Notes: a model not told the origin generated them from the sequence alone. A stretch of DNA of 64,000 nucleotides from Luteimonas rhizosphaericola (GCF_029888045.1 NZ_JARXRN010000006.1:36766-100765), one strand, 5' to 3'. Positions 26,169 to 38,064 are shown, numbered from the stretch's first letter. Program-made: numbers and translations.

Positions 26169-27824
26169 TCACAGGCGCTCGTACGCCGGCAGGGTCAGGA
26201 ACTCTTCCAGCGTGTCGCGTCGCGTCAGCGCTTCGAGCATTGCGATCGCCTCGGGGATGCGCGCCGCGCCCACCACCGGCTGCGCCGCCAGGCGCGAGGG
26301 CAGCCCCAGCAGCACGCGGTCGAACAGGGCCTCGTCGATCACCGTGCCGTCGTCCAGGTGCAGCGGGCAGCGCGCGCCGTCGGCGGCGGCGGGCACGCGG
26401 CCGATCGGCTGGTCGGCATGGTGCAGCCACTGCCACAACTGGGCGCGCGCGATCTCCGCGGTCGCCGCGTCCTCCATCAGCCAGTGGATCGGCACGCAGC
26501 CGTTGCCGTCGAGCCAGGCGGCGAGGTAGCGCACGCACACCTCGACGTTGTTCTCGAAGCCGATGCGCGTGATCGTGCCCAGCGAGGGCGCCAGCAGGTC
26601 CGCCGCGGTGACGACCACCTCCTCGCGCCCGAGGTGCTGCTGGTGCCTGGTCGGCATGCGCTGGTCGAACACCTCGCGGGCCAGCGGGATCAGCGCCGGG
26701 TGCGCCACCCAGGTGCCGTCGTGCCCGGCGGTGACCTCGCGCAGCTTGTCCGCGCGCACCCGCGCCAGCGCGCGTTCGTTGGCTTCCTCGTCGTTGCCGA
26801 TGGGAATCTGCGCGGCCATGCCGCCCATCGCATGCGCACCGCGGCGGTGGCAGGTCTGGATCAGCAGTTCCGAGTAGGCCTTGAGGAACGGCTGGGTCAT
26901 CGTCACCTGCCCGCGCTCGGGCAGCACCCGGTCGCGGTGCGCGCGCAGGGTCTTGATGTAGGAGAAGATGTAGTCCCAGCGCCCGCAGTTCAGTCCCGCG
27001 ATGCGTGTGCGCAGCGCGTGCAGGATCTCGTCCATCTCGAATGCGGCCGGCAGGGTCTCGATCAGCACCGTGACCTTGATCTGCCCCCGCGGCAGCCCGA
27101 GTTCGCCCTCGATGTGGGCCAGCACGTCGTCCCACAGCGCCGCCTCTTCCATCGACTGCAGCTTGGGCAGGTAGGCGTACGGGCCACGGTCCTTCGCCGC
27201 GAGCGCGGCGGCGTTGTGCCAGGCGAACAGCCCCAGGTCGAACAGGGCGGCGGACATGCGCGCGCCGTCGCCGCCGTCTTCGATCCGCGCGTGCTTCTCG
27301 TCCAGGTGCCAGCCGCGCGGCCGCACGATCAGCACCGCGCGCTCCGATTCGGGGCGCAGCGCGTAGCGCTTGCCGCCGCCCTCGAAGGTGAGGGTGCCGG
27401 CGACCGCTTCGCGCAGCGCGCGCTGGCCGGCGGTCACGTTCTCCCAGGTCGGCGAGGTCGAATCCTCGAAATCGGCCATGTAGCAGGTCGCGCCCGAGTT
27501 CAGGGCGTTGATGACCATCTTCGGGTCCACCGGCCCGGTGATCTCGACCCGGCGATCCTCGAGCGCGGCCGGGATCGGCGCCACGCGCCAGTCGGCCTCG
27601 CGGAGGTGGCGGGTGTCGGCGCGGAAGTCGGGCAGCGCGCCGGCATCGAACGCCGCCTGGCGCCGGCGCCGCTCGGCCAGCAGCGCCAGGCGCCGGGCGT
27701 CGAAGCGCTGGTGCAGGCCGGCGAGGAACTCCCGGGCCGGAGCGTCGAGCAGGTCGGCCGCGCCGTCGGCGACGGCCAGACGCAGGGCGGGAACGGGGGC
27801 AATCGGCTTGAGGACGGCGGACAT
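26169..27824 (-). CDS. aceB: malate synthase A
   Basis: A 551-residue malate synthase A, condensing glyoxylate with acetyl-CoA to malate. Family text includes FEDSTSPTWENVTAGQRAL, RPRGWHLDEKH and the signature IAGLNCGRWDYIFSYIKT with the catalytic region expected there, plus DGTWVAHPALIPLAREVF near the C-terminus. Length is normal for the AceB class (the larger GlcB class is about 720 residues). The ATG at 27822-27824 is divergent from a LysR regulator at 27938, and the 113-base gap probably holds the control region for the glyoxylate bypass. Confidence 0.97.
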   Translation of the reverse strand: MSAVLKPIAPVPALRLAVADGAADLLDAPAREFLAGLHQRFDARRLALLAERRRRQAAFDAGALPDFRADTRHLREADWRVAPIPAALEDRRVEITGPVDPKMVINALNSGATCYMADFEDSTSPTWENVTAGQRALREAVAGTLTFEGGGKRYALRPESERAVLIVRPRGWHLDEKHARIEDGGDGARMSAALFDLGLFAWHNAAALAAKDRGPYAYLPKLQSMEEAALWDDVLAHIEGELGLPRGQIKVTVLIETLPAAFEMDEILHALRTRIAGLNCGRWDYIFSYIKTLRAHRDRVLPERGQVTMTQPFLKAYSELLIQTCHRRGAHAMGGMAAQIPIGNDEEANERALARVRADKLREVTAGHDGTWVAHPALIPLAREVFDQRMPTRHQQHLGREEVVVTAADLLAPSLGTITRIGFENNVEVCVRYLAAWLDGNGCVPIHWLMEDAATAEIARAQLWQWLHHADQPIGRVPAAADGARCPLHLDDGTVIDEALFDRVLLGLPSRLAAQPVVGAARIPEAIAMLEALTRRDTLEEFLTLPAYERL

Positions 27825-27879
27825 GGCGGGCTCCGGTGGATGTTGCGGTGCAGCGCCACCGTCCTCCCGAGCCAGGTAT

Positions 27880-27926
27880 TTGACAAGACAGTTATTTCAA
27901 TGCGATCTATAAGTTCACCATATAAG
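27880..27926. promoter_or_regulatory. AT-rich control region between aceB and the LysR gene
   Basis: Within the 113-base divergent gap, a TTGACA box (27880-27885) and two direct copies of TATAAG (27908-27913 and 27921-27926, 13 bases apart) stand out against the GC-rich surroundings. The two TATAAG copies also form a TATA-N9-TATA symmetry, the kind of imperfect dyad LysR proteins bind. No -10 box at ideal spacing from TTGACA is obvious, so I do not assign a transcription start. The natural reading is that the LysR protein controls itself and aceBA from here. Confidence 0.45.
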
Positions 27927-27937
27927 CAACGTCTTCA

Positions 27938-28906
27938 ATGGCTTCCAGCGACCACCCCCCGTCGCGCTTCGCCTACAAGGCCGACCGGCTCAAGCCGCTG
28001 CGCGCCTTCTGCCAGGTCACGCGCCTGGGCTCGGTGTCGCGGGCGGCCGAGGCGCTGTACCTGAGCCAGCCGGCGATCACCCTGCAGCTGCAGGCGCTGG
28101 AACGGGAGCTGGGCGAGACCCTGTTCGAGCGCAGCGGCCGGCGCCTGGTGCCGACCCGCGCCGGCGAGGCGCTGTACGAACTGGCGCGTCCGCTGGTGGA
28201 GGGCATCGACGCCCTGCCGGCGGCCTTCCGCAACCAGCTCAGGGGCATGGACGCGGGCGAGCTCAACATCGCGGCCAACAGTTCGACCATCCTGTACCTG
28301 CTGCCGCGGATCGTGGAACGCTTCCGGCAGCACCACGGCGACGTGCGCCTGAGCCTGCACAACACCGTCAGCGCCGACGGCACCGACCTGCTGCGCGCCG
28401 ATGCGGTCGACCTGGTGGTGGGCTCGATGCTCGACGTGCCGGCGGACCTGGTGTACGAGCCGCTGCACCGCTTCGAACAGCACCTGGTGATGCCGCCCGG
28501 GCACCCGCTGGCCGGGAAGGACGACCTGACGCTGGCCGACATCGGCCAGTACGGCCTGATCCTGCCGCCCAAGCGCCAGATCACCTGGCGCCTGGTGGAC
28601 CTGGTGTTCCAGCAGAACCGCGTGCCCTACACGGTGGCGCTGGAGGTCGGCGGCTGGGAAGTGATCAAGCAGTACGTGGCGATGGGCATGGGGATCAGCA
28701 TCCTGTCCTCGATCTGCCTGACCGAAGCCGACCGCGGCCGCATCGCCACGCGTTCGCTGGAGCGTTTCTTCCCGGCCCGCAGCTACGGCGTGGTGATGCG
28801 CAAGGGCAAGCTGCCCTCGCCCCAGGCCCGCGCCTTCATGGACCTGATCCAGCCCGACCTGTTCGTCCGCCGCGACTACTACGACAGCGGGCATTCGGAG
28901 CGCTGA
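27938..28906 (+). CDS. LysR-type regulator, CysB-like subgroup, probable glyoxylate-bypass regulator
   Basis: A 322-residue LysR protein. The N-terminal helix-turn-helix (LRAFCQVTRLGSVSRAAEAL then YLSQPAITLQLQALERELGE) spans about 20-85, and the C-terminal effector domain contains LNIAANSSTILYLLPRIVERF. The tail after residue 270 is typical of regulators with a CysB-like periplasmic-binding fold. It is divergent from aceB across a short AT-rich gap, so control of aceBA in response to a central-metabolism signal is the most likely job; the effector is unknown. The ATG at 27938 has no strong ribosome site. Direction of control (activator or repressor) cannot be read from sequence. Confidence 0.88.
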   Translation: MASSDHPPSRFAYKADRLKPLRAFCQVTRLGSVSRAAEALYLSQPAITLQLQALERELGETLFERSGRRLVPTRAGEALYELARPLVEGIDALPAAFRNQLRGMDAGELNIAANSSTILYLLPRIVERFRQHHGDVRLSLHNTVSADGTDLLRADAVDLVVGSMLDVPADLVYEPLHRFEQHLVMPPGHPLAGKDDLTLADIGQYGLILPPKRQITWRLVDLVFQQNRVPYTVALEVGGWEVIKQYVAMGMGISILSSICLTEADRGRIATRSLERFFPARSYGVVMRKGKLPSPQARAFMDLIQPDLFVRRDYYDSGHSER

Positions 28907-28963
28907 GCGCAGTTGCTCGCGTGGTGCGGCCCTGCCACTGGAGGCCCGGGCCGATCGACGCGA

Positions 28964-30340
28964 TCAACGTTCCAGCTCGGGCACGGCGGGTGCGCGCTGC
29001 TGCGTCTGCTCGCCGACCATGGGTACGGCGCGCAGGCGTTCTTCGCCCGCGGCCAGCCAGGCCTGGCCGGCGGGACCATCGAGCAGGTCGCGCGACAATT
29101 GCCAGACGGCGTACGCGTCGTGCCGCCCCGCCGCCTGGAGCAACTGGTCGACCGCGGCACGGGCATCGGCATCCTCGAGCACGGCCGCGGGCGCCGCGGG
29201 GGCGGGTCCGACCACCACCGGCTGCCAGTCCACGCTGGCGGCCATCGCCTCGTTGCGGGGCTCGGCATCGCGACAGTCGATCCGGCACAGCGGTGGCGGC
29301 GCCAGGTCCTCTTGGTGCACGCGGATGCCGTCGCGGTCGAACTCGGAGGTGCGGTAGAAGATCTGGTGCTGCTCGGAGCGGTGGATCACGTTGAGCGCCG
29401 GATCCTGCGGCTCGGGGCGCTTGGCCAGGAAGGGTTCGTCGCTGAGTGCATTGAGGTAGTCGATCATCAGGTTGCCGCTGCGGATCGACAGGCCGTTCTG
29501 CCGATAGCCGCCGCCGACGTCGCTGTGCGCGCCGGGCACCAGCACGTTGAGGAAGCGTCCATCGGAGGTCGCGCCCATGTCGGCGACGCGCGTGCCCTGG
29601 AACAGGTTGCGCCGCTCGTGTTCCGCCGTGAGCTGGAACCCCGAGATCACCGACGCCGCGGGGCGGCGATCATGCTCGCGCGGCACGCCGGTGCCGACCG
29701 GATCGAACAGTCCGATGGCCTGCACGACGGTGCCGGGTTCGCGCAGGGGCGGACGGGTGAATTCGACGCGCTCGATCAGGCCGTCGCGGCCGCGCTCCAC
29801 GATCGCGCCTTCGGGATTCTGGATCCCGCGCGCCTCGACCATGCGCGTGAAGCCGGCGGCCTGCTCGGCGCCACGGCTGAAGCCGATGGAGGCGAGGCGG
29901 ATGTCGGCGTTTGGGTCCTCGTCGATCCAACGTGCGGCTTCGGTGACGAACTGGAGATACATCTCTTCGAGTCGCGCTTGATACGTTCTCCCTGAAATCA
30001 GATCGAGCGTCCCTGCAAGACCACCCTGCGTACCCACGCCTTCGACATAGCCGGTACCGAGACGCGAATACCCCAGACGGTCTTCATCCGCCCTCACCCG
30101 GCTTGCCACCTGCTCGTGGATGAGCGCGACGTTGGTGTGGTTCTCCGGCAGATCTCGCACCCGGCTGTTCCCGGTACCGTCGAAGGCCGCGACGTAGAGC
30201 CGCCCCTGCGGATGATGACTACTCAGGAGAGCAGGCGCATCGAACCGCGCCAGTTCATAGCTTGCCTCCACGAAAAGTTCGAGATCAGCATCCGTCGCCG
30301 GATATGTCTCCACGCCATCTGGATGCCTCTGTCCACCCAT
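28964..30340 (-). CDS. DUF2235 (Tle1-like) alpha/beta hydrolase, possible phospholipase effector
   Basis: A 458-residue DUF2235 protein. RLYVAAFDGTGNS, the nucleophile elbow ASIGFSRGAEQA (Ser155) and VPGAHSDVGGGY are the diagnostic blocks of the family, which includes type VI phospholipases of the Tle1 group. No signal peptide is seen. The last 90 residues are a separate Ala/Arg-rich helical segment (DQLLQAAGRHDAYAVWQLSR). I use the ATG at 30338-30340 because GGAGG lies 6 bases upstream; a TTG two codons earlier is also in frame. It follows a lipoprotein gene by 28 bases, which fits an effector/immunity pair. The 5' third is less GC-rich than the 3' two thirds, hinting at a mosaic gene. Confidence 0.82.
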   Translation of the reverse strand: MGGQRHPDGVETYPATDADLELFVEASYELARFDAPALLSSHHPQGRLYVAAFDGTGNSRVRDLPENHTNVALIHEQVASRVRADEDRLGYSRLGTGYVEGVGTQGGLAGTLDLISGRTYQARLEEMYLQFVTEAARWIDEDPNADIRLASIGFSRGAEQAAGFTRMVEARGIQNPEGAIVERGRDGLIERVEFTRPPLREPGTVVQAIGLFDPVGTGVPREHDRRPAASVISGFQLTAEHERRNLFQGTRVADMGATSDGRFLNVLVPGAHSDVGGGYRQNGLSIRSGNLMIDYLNALSDEPFLAKRPEPQDPALNVIHRSEQHQIFYRTSEFDRDGIRVHQEDLAPPPLCRIDCRDAEPRNEAMAASVDWQPVVVGPAPAAPAAVLEDADARAAVDQLLQAAGRHDAYAVWQLSRDLLDGPAGQAWLAAGEERLRAVPMVGEQTQQRAPAVPELER

Positions 30341-30368
30341 CGCCAACCTCCATGTCGACCGGGCTCAG

Positions 30369-31010
30369 TCAGTAGCGCCTGCTCCAGGCGAGCACCCAGT
30401 CGTCCCGGTGAGTACTCCTCGGATTGCCCGGGATCTGTGGCGCTTTCGTCGGAATGAACGCGCGCATGTAGACGCTGATGGTCCGGTCGTCGACCACGAG
30501 AAGAATCCCTGGATCCCAGATCGAAACCCCCTCGCTGATCTCGTCGCGCGGCACCTCATGGACGATCAGCTGATCGGCGAAGATCGCGCCGATATCCACT
30601 TGCTCATCGTGCCGAACGCCATCCTTCGAGCGCCAGCTCACGCGCGCAGGGTCGGGAAAGTTCCGAACTCCGATGTAACCGACCGATGCATTCTTCAAAG
30701 CGTCCGGATGCACGTCCGAAAGCGCAGGACGCAACTGGTCCTCAGAATGCGAGACGTGACGAAAGCCGTTGTAGTCCACCGTACAGCCGTACGTGGAATA
30801 GCAACGTACACCGAAGCTGTGCTGCACGAACTTCAGCGGCCAGTCGGCCACGGTGTTGTCGATGCGTCTGCCGTCGGCCGTCGTCGGCCCTTGCCTGGTG
30901 TCCGCCATGCCCTGGCATCCCGTCGTGGTCAGCGACGCGACCACGAGCGTCGCGATGATCCGGCGCGATCCACGACGCCCGCCACCGCAGGCAGTGTGCT
31001 GCGCATCCAT
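30369..31010 (-). CDS. lipoprotein, candidate immunity protein for the DUF2235 hydrolase
   Basis: A 213-residue predicted lipoprotein. The N-terminus is unusually basic (GGGRRGSRRIIATLVVASLTTTGC) and ends in a weak lipobox. The mature part contains SFGVRCYSTYGCTVDYNG, a cysteine pair, and DDWVLAWSRRY at the end. I do not recognise a named domain. Small lipoproteins immediately upstream of DUF2235 genes are known as immunity proteins that block the phospholipase in the periplasm, and that is the best guess here. The start has an excellent ribosome site (AGGGAGGTGGC before ATG at 31008-31010). Base composition is visibly lower in GC than in the flanking genes. Confidence 0.75.
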   Translation of the reverse strand: MDAQHTACGGGRRGSRRIIATLVVASLTTTGCQGMADTRQGPTTADGRRIDNTVADWPLKFVQHSFGVRCYSTYGCTVDYNGFRHVSHSEDQLRPALSDVHPDALKNASVGYIGVRNFPDPARVSWRSKDGVRHDEQVDIGAIFADQLIVHEVPRDEISEGVSIWDPGILLVVDDRTISVYMRAFIPTKAPQIPGNPRSTHRDDWVLAWSRRY

Positions 31011-31236
31011 GCCACCTCCCTGTCGTCCTGCAGCGCCCCGCGAACCGGCGCCTCAGCGACGATAGCGCGGGTCGCGACCGGAGACAAACGCGGCGCGGCC
31101 GCCGCCCGCACCGTTCTACACGATTCGGCCAACGATCCGGAATGCCGCGCGAGGCGCACCCGATCCGGGGCGGCCAGCACCCTTGTCAACGATGTCGAAC
31201 ATCCTCGCTGGCCGAAGGCGCCATGCGGGGCTGCCC

Positions 31237-33174
31237 TCACGGCATCGGCAACGCCTCGTCCGGCCAGATCGCCACGTGGGGTTCGCCGTCTTCGCCGATC
31301 CAGCCGCGGTACATGCCCGGGGTGTTGAACGGGAACGCGACGGTACCGTCGGCGCCGAGGGCGATCGCACCCCCATCGCCACCGGCGGCGGGGATGTCGC
31401 GGTTGATCACCGCGTCGGCGGCGCGCGCCAGCGGATCGCCCGACAGGCGCACGCGCGCGCAGATCTCGTGCGCGGCGGCGGCGCGGATGTAGAACTCGCC
31501 CCAGCCGGTGCCCGACACCGCGCAGCGGTCGTCGGCCCAGGTACCGGCGCCGATGATCGGCGCATCGCCCACCCGGCCGTAGCGCTTGTTGGTCATGCCG
31601 CCGGTGGACGTCCCCGCGGCGAGCCGGCCCTGCGCATCGAGCGCGAGCGCACCGACGGTACCGAAGTACGCCTTGCCCGGCAGCTCCGGCCCCGGCAGCG
31701 CCGCATGCGGCTTGCTGTCGTCCTGCAGCGCGCGCTGCAGCTGCTGCCAGCGCTTCTCGGTGCGGAAGTACGACGGCTCGACCAGCGCGACACCGGCCTC
31801 CTGCGCGAAGCGTTCGGCACCCTCGCCCACCATCATCACGTGACGCGAGCGGTCCATGATCGCGCGCGCCAGCAGGATCGGATTGCGCACGCGCTGCAGC
31901 CCGGCGGCGGCGCCGGCCCGGCCGCTGGCGCCATCCATGATCGAGGTGTCGAGTTCGTTGCGGCCATCGTGCGTGAACACCGCGCCGCGGCCGGCGTTGA
32001 ACTGCGGCGCGTCCTCGAGCACGGTGATCGCGGCGGTCACCGCCTCGAGTGCGGGCTTGCCCCCGGCCAGCGCGGCGTGGCCCGCGCGCAGGGCCTCGGC
32101 GAGCGCGGCGCGCGCAGCCGCTTCCTCCTCCGGCGTGAGGTCGCCGCGCTCCACGCCGGCGCCACCGTGGATCACCAGGCGCGGTGCGTCCCGCGCCACC
32201 AGTACCCCGTCGCGCACCGCGTAGCGGCGCTGCCACATCGGGCGCTCGACCTCGCCCTGCGGCAGCCGCAGCACCGAGTCGACGCCCACGCCGATCGTCT
32301 CGACCCGCTCCAGCCGCATCGGCTCGTCGGGAGCCTGCGGCGCGAACCCGCCGCGCACCACCGTGGCGCCCGCGCCCGGGGCGGTGGCGAACACGCGCGC
32401 GCGTCCGTCGCCGTCGACCGCGACCGCGGCGTCCTCGTCCACGCCCAGCCCGAGCACCGGGCGCCCGCCGGACAGCGTCTCGGCCTTGGCGACGAACGCG
32501 AGCAGCCGGCCGAGGCGGTCGCGCTCGCGGAAGTGGGTGTCGGTGAGCACGCCTCCCAGTGCGTCGATGTGCAGGAACCCGGTTTCAATGGTATTGGCCT
32601 CGCCCAGCGGATCGGCCAGCGCGCGCGGGCTGACCTGGCTGCCGCCGTCCATCGCGCCGTAGACGAACTCGCCCAGGATCGCCAGGCCCGCGCTGGTGCC
32701 GCCGATCGGCTTGCCCGCGCGCACGTGCGCGTCCAGCGCCTGCGCCACCGGCGTGTCCTTCCAGTAGCGCACGTAACGCGACTGGTCGCCGCCGGCGATG
32801 AAGATGCCGTCGGCCTTGCGTAGGCTGGCGAGGATCGCCGGATCATCCGCGGCGTCGCGGCTCGAGAACACGAACGTCTCCACCGAGGCCACGCCGCCCA
32901 CCTCGTCGTGGAACTCGCGCCCGATCTCGCCGCCCATCGAGGCGCGCAGCACCACCACGTGGCCATTGCCGGCCCTGGCCAGGAACCAGCGCAGCGCGTC
33001 GAAGTTGCGGTCGCCGCCGCCCATCAGCAGCAGCCCGGGCGCGGTGGTGCCGGGCGTGGGTAGGGACGGGTCGCCGACCAGGTGGCGCTCGTAGTCCGCC
33101 GCGCGCGCCGCGCCGGCATGCAGCCACGCCAGCGCACAGGCCAGCAGCATCGATCCGATCGCGCGTCTCGTCAT
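31237..33174 (-). CDS. cyanophycinase / isoaspartyl peptidase (L-asparaginase-type Ntn) fusion protein
   Basis: A 645-residue exported two-enzyme protein. After a signal peptide (MLLACALAWLHAGAARA), residues about 26-320 are a serine-type cyanophycinase (peptidase family S51): LLLMGGGDRNFDALRWF, FIAGGDQSRYV, nucleophile Ser161 in GGTSAGLAILGE and His214 in VLTDTHFRERDRLGRL. Residues about 330-645 are a Thr-type isoaspartyl peptidase/L-asparaginase: RLVIHGGAG, FNAGRGAVFTHDG and nucleophile Thr506 in FGTVGALALDAQG, where autocleavage is expected, then GTSTGGMTNKRYGRVGD. Cyanophycinase releases beta-Asp-Arg dipeptides and the second enzyme would split them. The frame is continuous with no stop between the domains, so the fusion is real in this sequence. 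Confidence 0.9.
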   Translation of the reverse strand: MTRRAIGSMLLACALAWLHAGAARAADYERHLVGDPSLPTPGTTAPGLLLMGGGDRNFDALRWFLARAGNGHVVVLRASMGGEIGREFHDEVGGVASVETFVFSSRDAADDPAILASLRKADGIFIAGGDQSRYVRYWKDTPVAQALDAHVRAGKPIGGTSAGLAILGEFVYGAMDGGSQVSPRALADPLGEANTIETGFLHIDALGGVLTDTHFRERDRLGRLLAFVAKAETLSGGRPVLGLGVDEDAAVAVDGDGRARVFATAPGAGATVVRGGFAPQAPDEPMRLERVETIGVGVDSVLRLPQGEVERPMWQRRYAVRDGVLVARDAPRLVIHGGAGVERGDLTPEEEAAARAALAEALRAGHAALAGGKPALEAVTAAITVLEDAPQFNAGRGAVFTHDGRNELDTSIMDGASGRAGAAAGLQRVRNPILLARAIMDRSRHVMMVGEGAERFAQEAGVALVEPSYFRTEKRWQQLQRALQDDSKPHAALPGPELPGKAYFGTVGALALDAQGRLAAGTSTGGMTNKRYGRVGDAPIIGAGTWADDRCAVSGTGWGEFYIRAAAAHEICARVRLSGDPLARAADAVINRDIPAAGGDGGAIALGADGTVAFPFNTPGMYRGWIGEDGEPHVAIWPDEALPMP

Positions 33175-33280
33175 CCGGCGTCCTTCGTCCCGTTCGCGGG
33201 CCCGTGCGGGAAGAGGACGAACAGTGGCGGCAAATCCCCCGCCCGGCAACCGCGGCGCGCGATCGGCTATGGTGCCGCCC

Positions 33281-33877
33281 ATGCCCACGCCGCTGGACGA
33301 TTGGTTCATCCGCGAGATTCTCGTCCACGAGGCGCCGCTGATGCAGTTCCTGGTCCGCTCCGCGCCCAGCCGCGACGAGGCGCGCGACCTGCGCCAGGAG
33401 GTGTACGCGCGCGTGTACGAAGCCGCCGGCAAGGCGCTGCCGCAGCAGCCGCGGGCGTTCCTGTTCGCCACCGCGCGCCATCTGCTGGCCGACCGCGCAC
33501 GCCGCGGCAAGGTGGTGTCGATCGAGCCGGTGGGTGATTTCGAGCCCTTGCACGTCCTGATAGACGAGATGTCGCCGGAACGGTGGTGCGGCGGACGCCA
33601 GCTGCTGCGGCGCCTGGCCGACGCCTTCGACCGGCTGCCGGATCGCTGCCGCGAGGTGGTGTGGCTGCGGCGCGTCGAACACCTGTCGCAACGCGAGGTC
33701 GCGCAGCGGCTCGGAATCAGCGAGAAGACCGTGGAAAAACACATCGCCAAGGGCATGCGCCTGCTCGCCGGGTCCTTCTACGGCGGTGACGGGGAGGCGC
33801 GCGCGCCCCGCCCGCGCGACGGCGGTGCGGACATGGAGGTGGCCATGGAGCCCGATGGACAGCGGCAGTCGGACTGA
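33281..33877 (+). CDS. ECF RNA polymerase sigma factor, FecI type
   Basis: A 198-residue extracytoplasmic-function sigma factor. Sigma-2 (FLVRSAPSRDEARDLRQEVYARVYE) and sigma-4 with helix-turn-helix text (LSQREVAQRLGISEKTVEKHIAKGMRLL) are both present and of normal size. It heads a FecI-FecR-TonB-receptor cassette: the fecR-like gene overlaps its last 23 bases and the receptor follows. In such cassettes the receptor senses its ligand outside and signals through FecR to release the sigma factor. The ATG at 33281 matches family N-termini; an in-frame ATG at 33269 would add four residues. Confidence 0.9.
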   Translation: MPTPLDDWFIREILVHEAPLMQFLVRSAPSRDEARDLRQEVYARVYEAAGKALPQQPRAFLFATARHLLADRARRGKVVSIEPVGDFEPLHVLIDEMSPERWCGGRQLLRRLADAFDRLPDRCREVVWLRRVEHLSQREVAQRLGISEKTVEKHIAKGMRLLAGSFYGGDGEARAPRPRDGGADMEVAMEPDGQRQSD

Positions 33878-34928
33878 GCCCGTGACCGCGGCCGACGACA
33901 TCGAACGCATCGCCGCCGACTGGCTGGCGCGTCGCGACGGCACCGGCTGGTGCGCGGGCGACGAGTCCGCCCTGCAGGCCTGGCTGGGCGAGGCGGTCGC
34001 GCACCGGGTCGCGTTCCTGCGGCTGGAAGCGGCGTGGACCGAGGCCGGCCGGCTACAGGCCCTGGGCGCGGGCTGGCGTGGCGACGCGCCTCCGCCCCGC
34101 GGCGCGTGGGCGGCCGCGGGCATCGGCAGCGCCACGCCCGGTCCCGCGGATCTCGTGTTCGCGCCGCGCATGCGCCCGCGCGGCGGCACCCGCCGCCGGC
34201 TCGGCTTCGCGGTCGCGGCCACCGTCGCCGCGTGTGCGCTCTCGCTGGGCTGGGGCTGGTACGCGCTCGCGCCGGTCGAGGCGGCCTCCCACGCCAGTGC
34301 CCTCGGCACCGTGCGCACGGTGCCGCTGGCCGACGGCTCGCGCACCACGCTGGCCAGCGACAGCCGCATCGACGTGCGCCTGTCGCGGCGCGAACGGCGC
34401 ATCGACCTGACCCGCGGCGAGGCCTACTTCGAAGCCGCACGCGATCCCGACCGGCCGTTCGTGGTCGAGGCCGGCCCCCGGCGGGTGGTGGCTGTGGGCA
34501 CGCGCTTCTCGGTCCGCCGCGACGGCGCCGACCTGCGCGTGGTGGTCACCGAGGGCACGGTGCGGCTGGAGTCGGACCCGGTCGACGGCGAACCGCGGCC
34601 GGCGGCGCTGCTGCCGGCCGGCAGCGTGGCGCTGGCGCGGCGCGACGGAGTGCTGGTGCGCTCGATGCCGCTGGCCGAGGCGGCGCGCCTGGTCGACTGG
34701 CGCAGCGGCCTGCTGGTGTTCCAGGACACGCCGCTGGCCGAGGCCGCGGACGAGTTCAACCGCTACAACGCGCGCAAGATCGTGATCGGCGACGCCGCCG
34801 TCGGCGACCTGCGCATCGGCGGCAGCTTCCGCTGGGAGAACGCGGAAGGCTTCGTGCGGCTGCTCGAGCAGGGCTTCCCGGTGCGCGCCGAGTACGCCCG
34901 CGACCGCATCGTGCTGCACAGCCCCTGA
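33855..34928 (+). CDS. FecR-type anti-sigma/sigma-regulator membrane protein
   Basis: A 357-residue FecR-family protein. The N-terminal cytoplasmic part (ADDIERIAADWLARRDGTGW) binds the sigma factor, one transmembrane helix lies at about 120-140 (LGFAVAATVAACALSLGWGWY), and the periplasmic FecR domain follows (VRTVPLADGSRTTLASDSRI, then RGEAYFEAARDPDRPFVVEA, and VVAVGTRFSV). The C-terminus has a DUF4974-like block (LVFQDTPLAEAADEFNRYN). The ATG at 33855 lies inside the sigma gene (23-base overlap) and follows GGAG, so the two are co-translated. A GTG at about 33881, just after the sigma stop, is an alternative. Confidence 0.9.
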   Translation: MDSGSRTEPVTAADDIERIAADWLARRDGTGWCAGDESALQAWLGEAVAHRVAFLRLEAAWTEAGRLQALGAGWRGDAPPPRGAWAAAGIGSATPGPADLVFAPRMRPRGGTRRRLGFAVAATVAACALSLGWGWYALAPVEAASHASALGTVRTVPLADGSRTTLASDSRIDVRLSRRERRIDLTRGEAYFEAARDPDRPFVVEAGPRRVVAVGTRFSVRRDGADLRVVVTEGTVRLESDPVDGEPRPAALLPAGSVALARRDGVLVRSMPLAEAARLVDWRSGLLVFQDTPLAEAADEFNRYNARKIVIGDAAVGDLRIGGSFRWENAEGFVRLLEQGFPVRAEYARDRIVLHSP

Positions 34929-34971
34929 GCGTCGGCGGGGGATTTGCGCGGCTCGTTCGTCCTGACCAGAC

Positions 34972-38064
<3,093 letters not shown>

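Noticed and set aside
28964..30340. XVIPCD-type C-terminal signal on the DUF2235 protein for a Xanthomonas-like type IV system
   Set aside because: The last 90 residues are helical but lack the conserved blocks and glutamine-rich end I associate with that signal.
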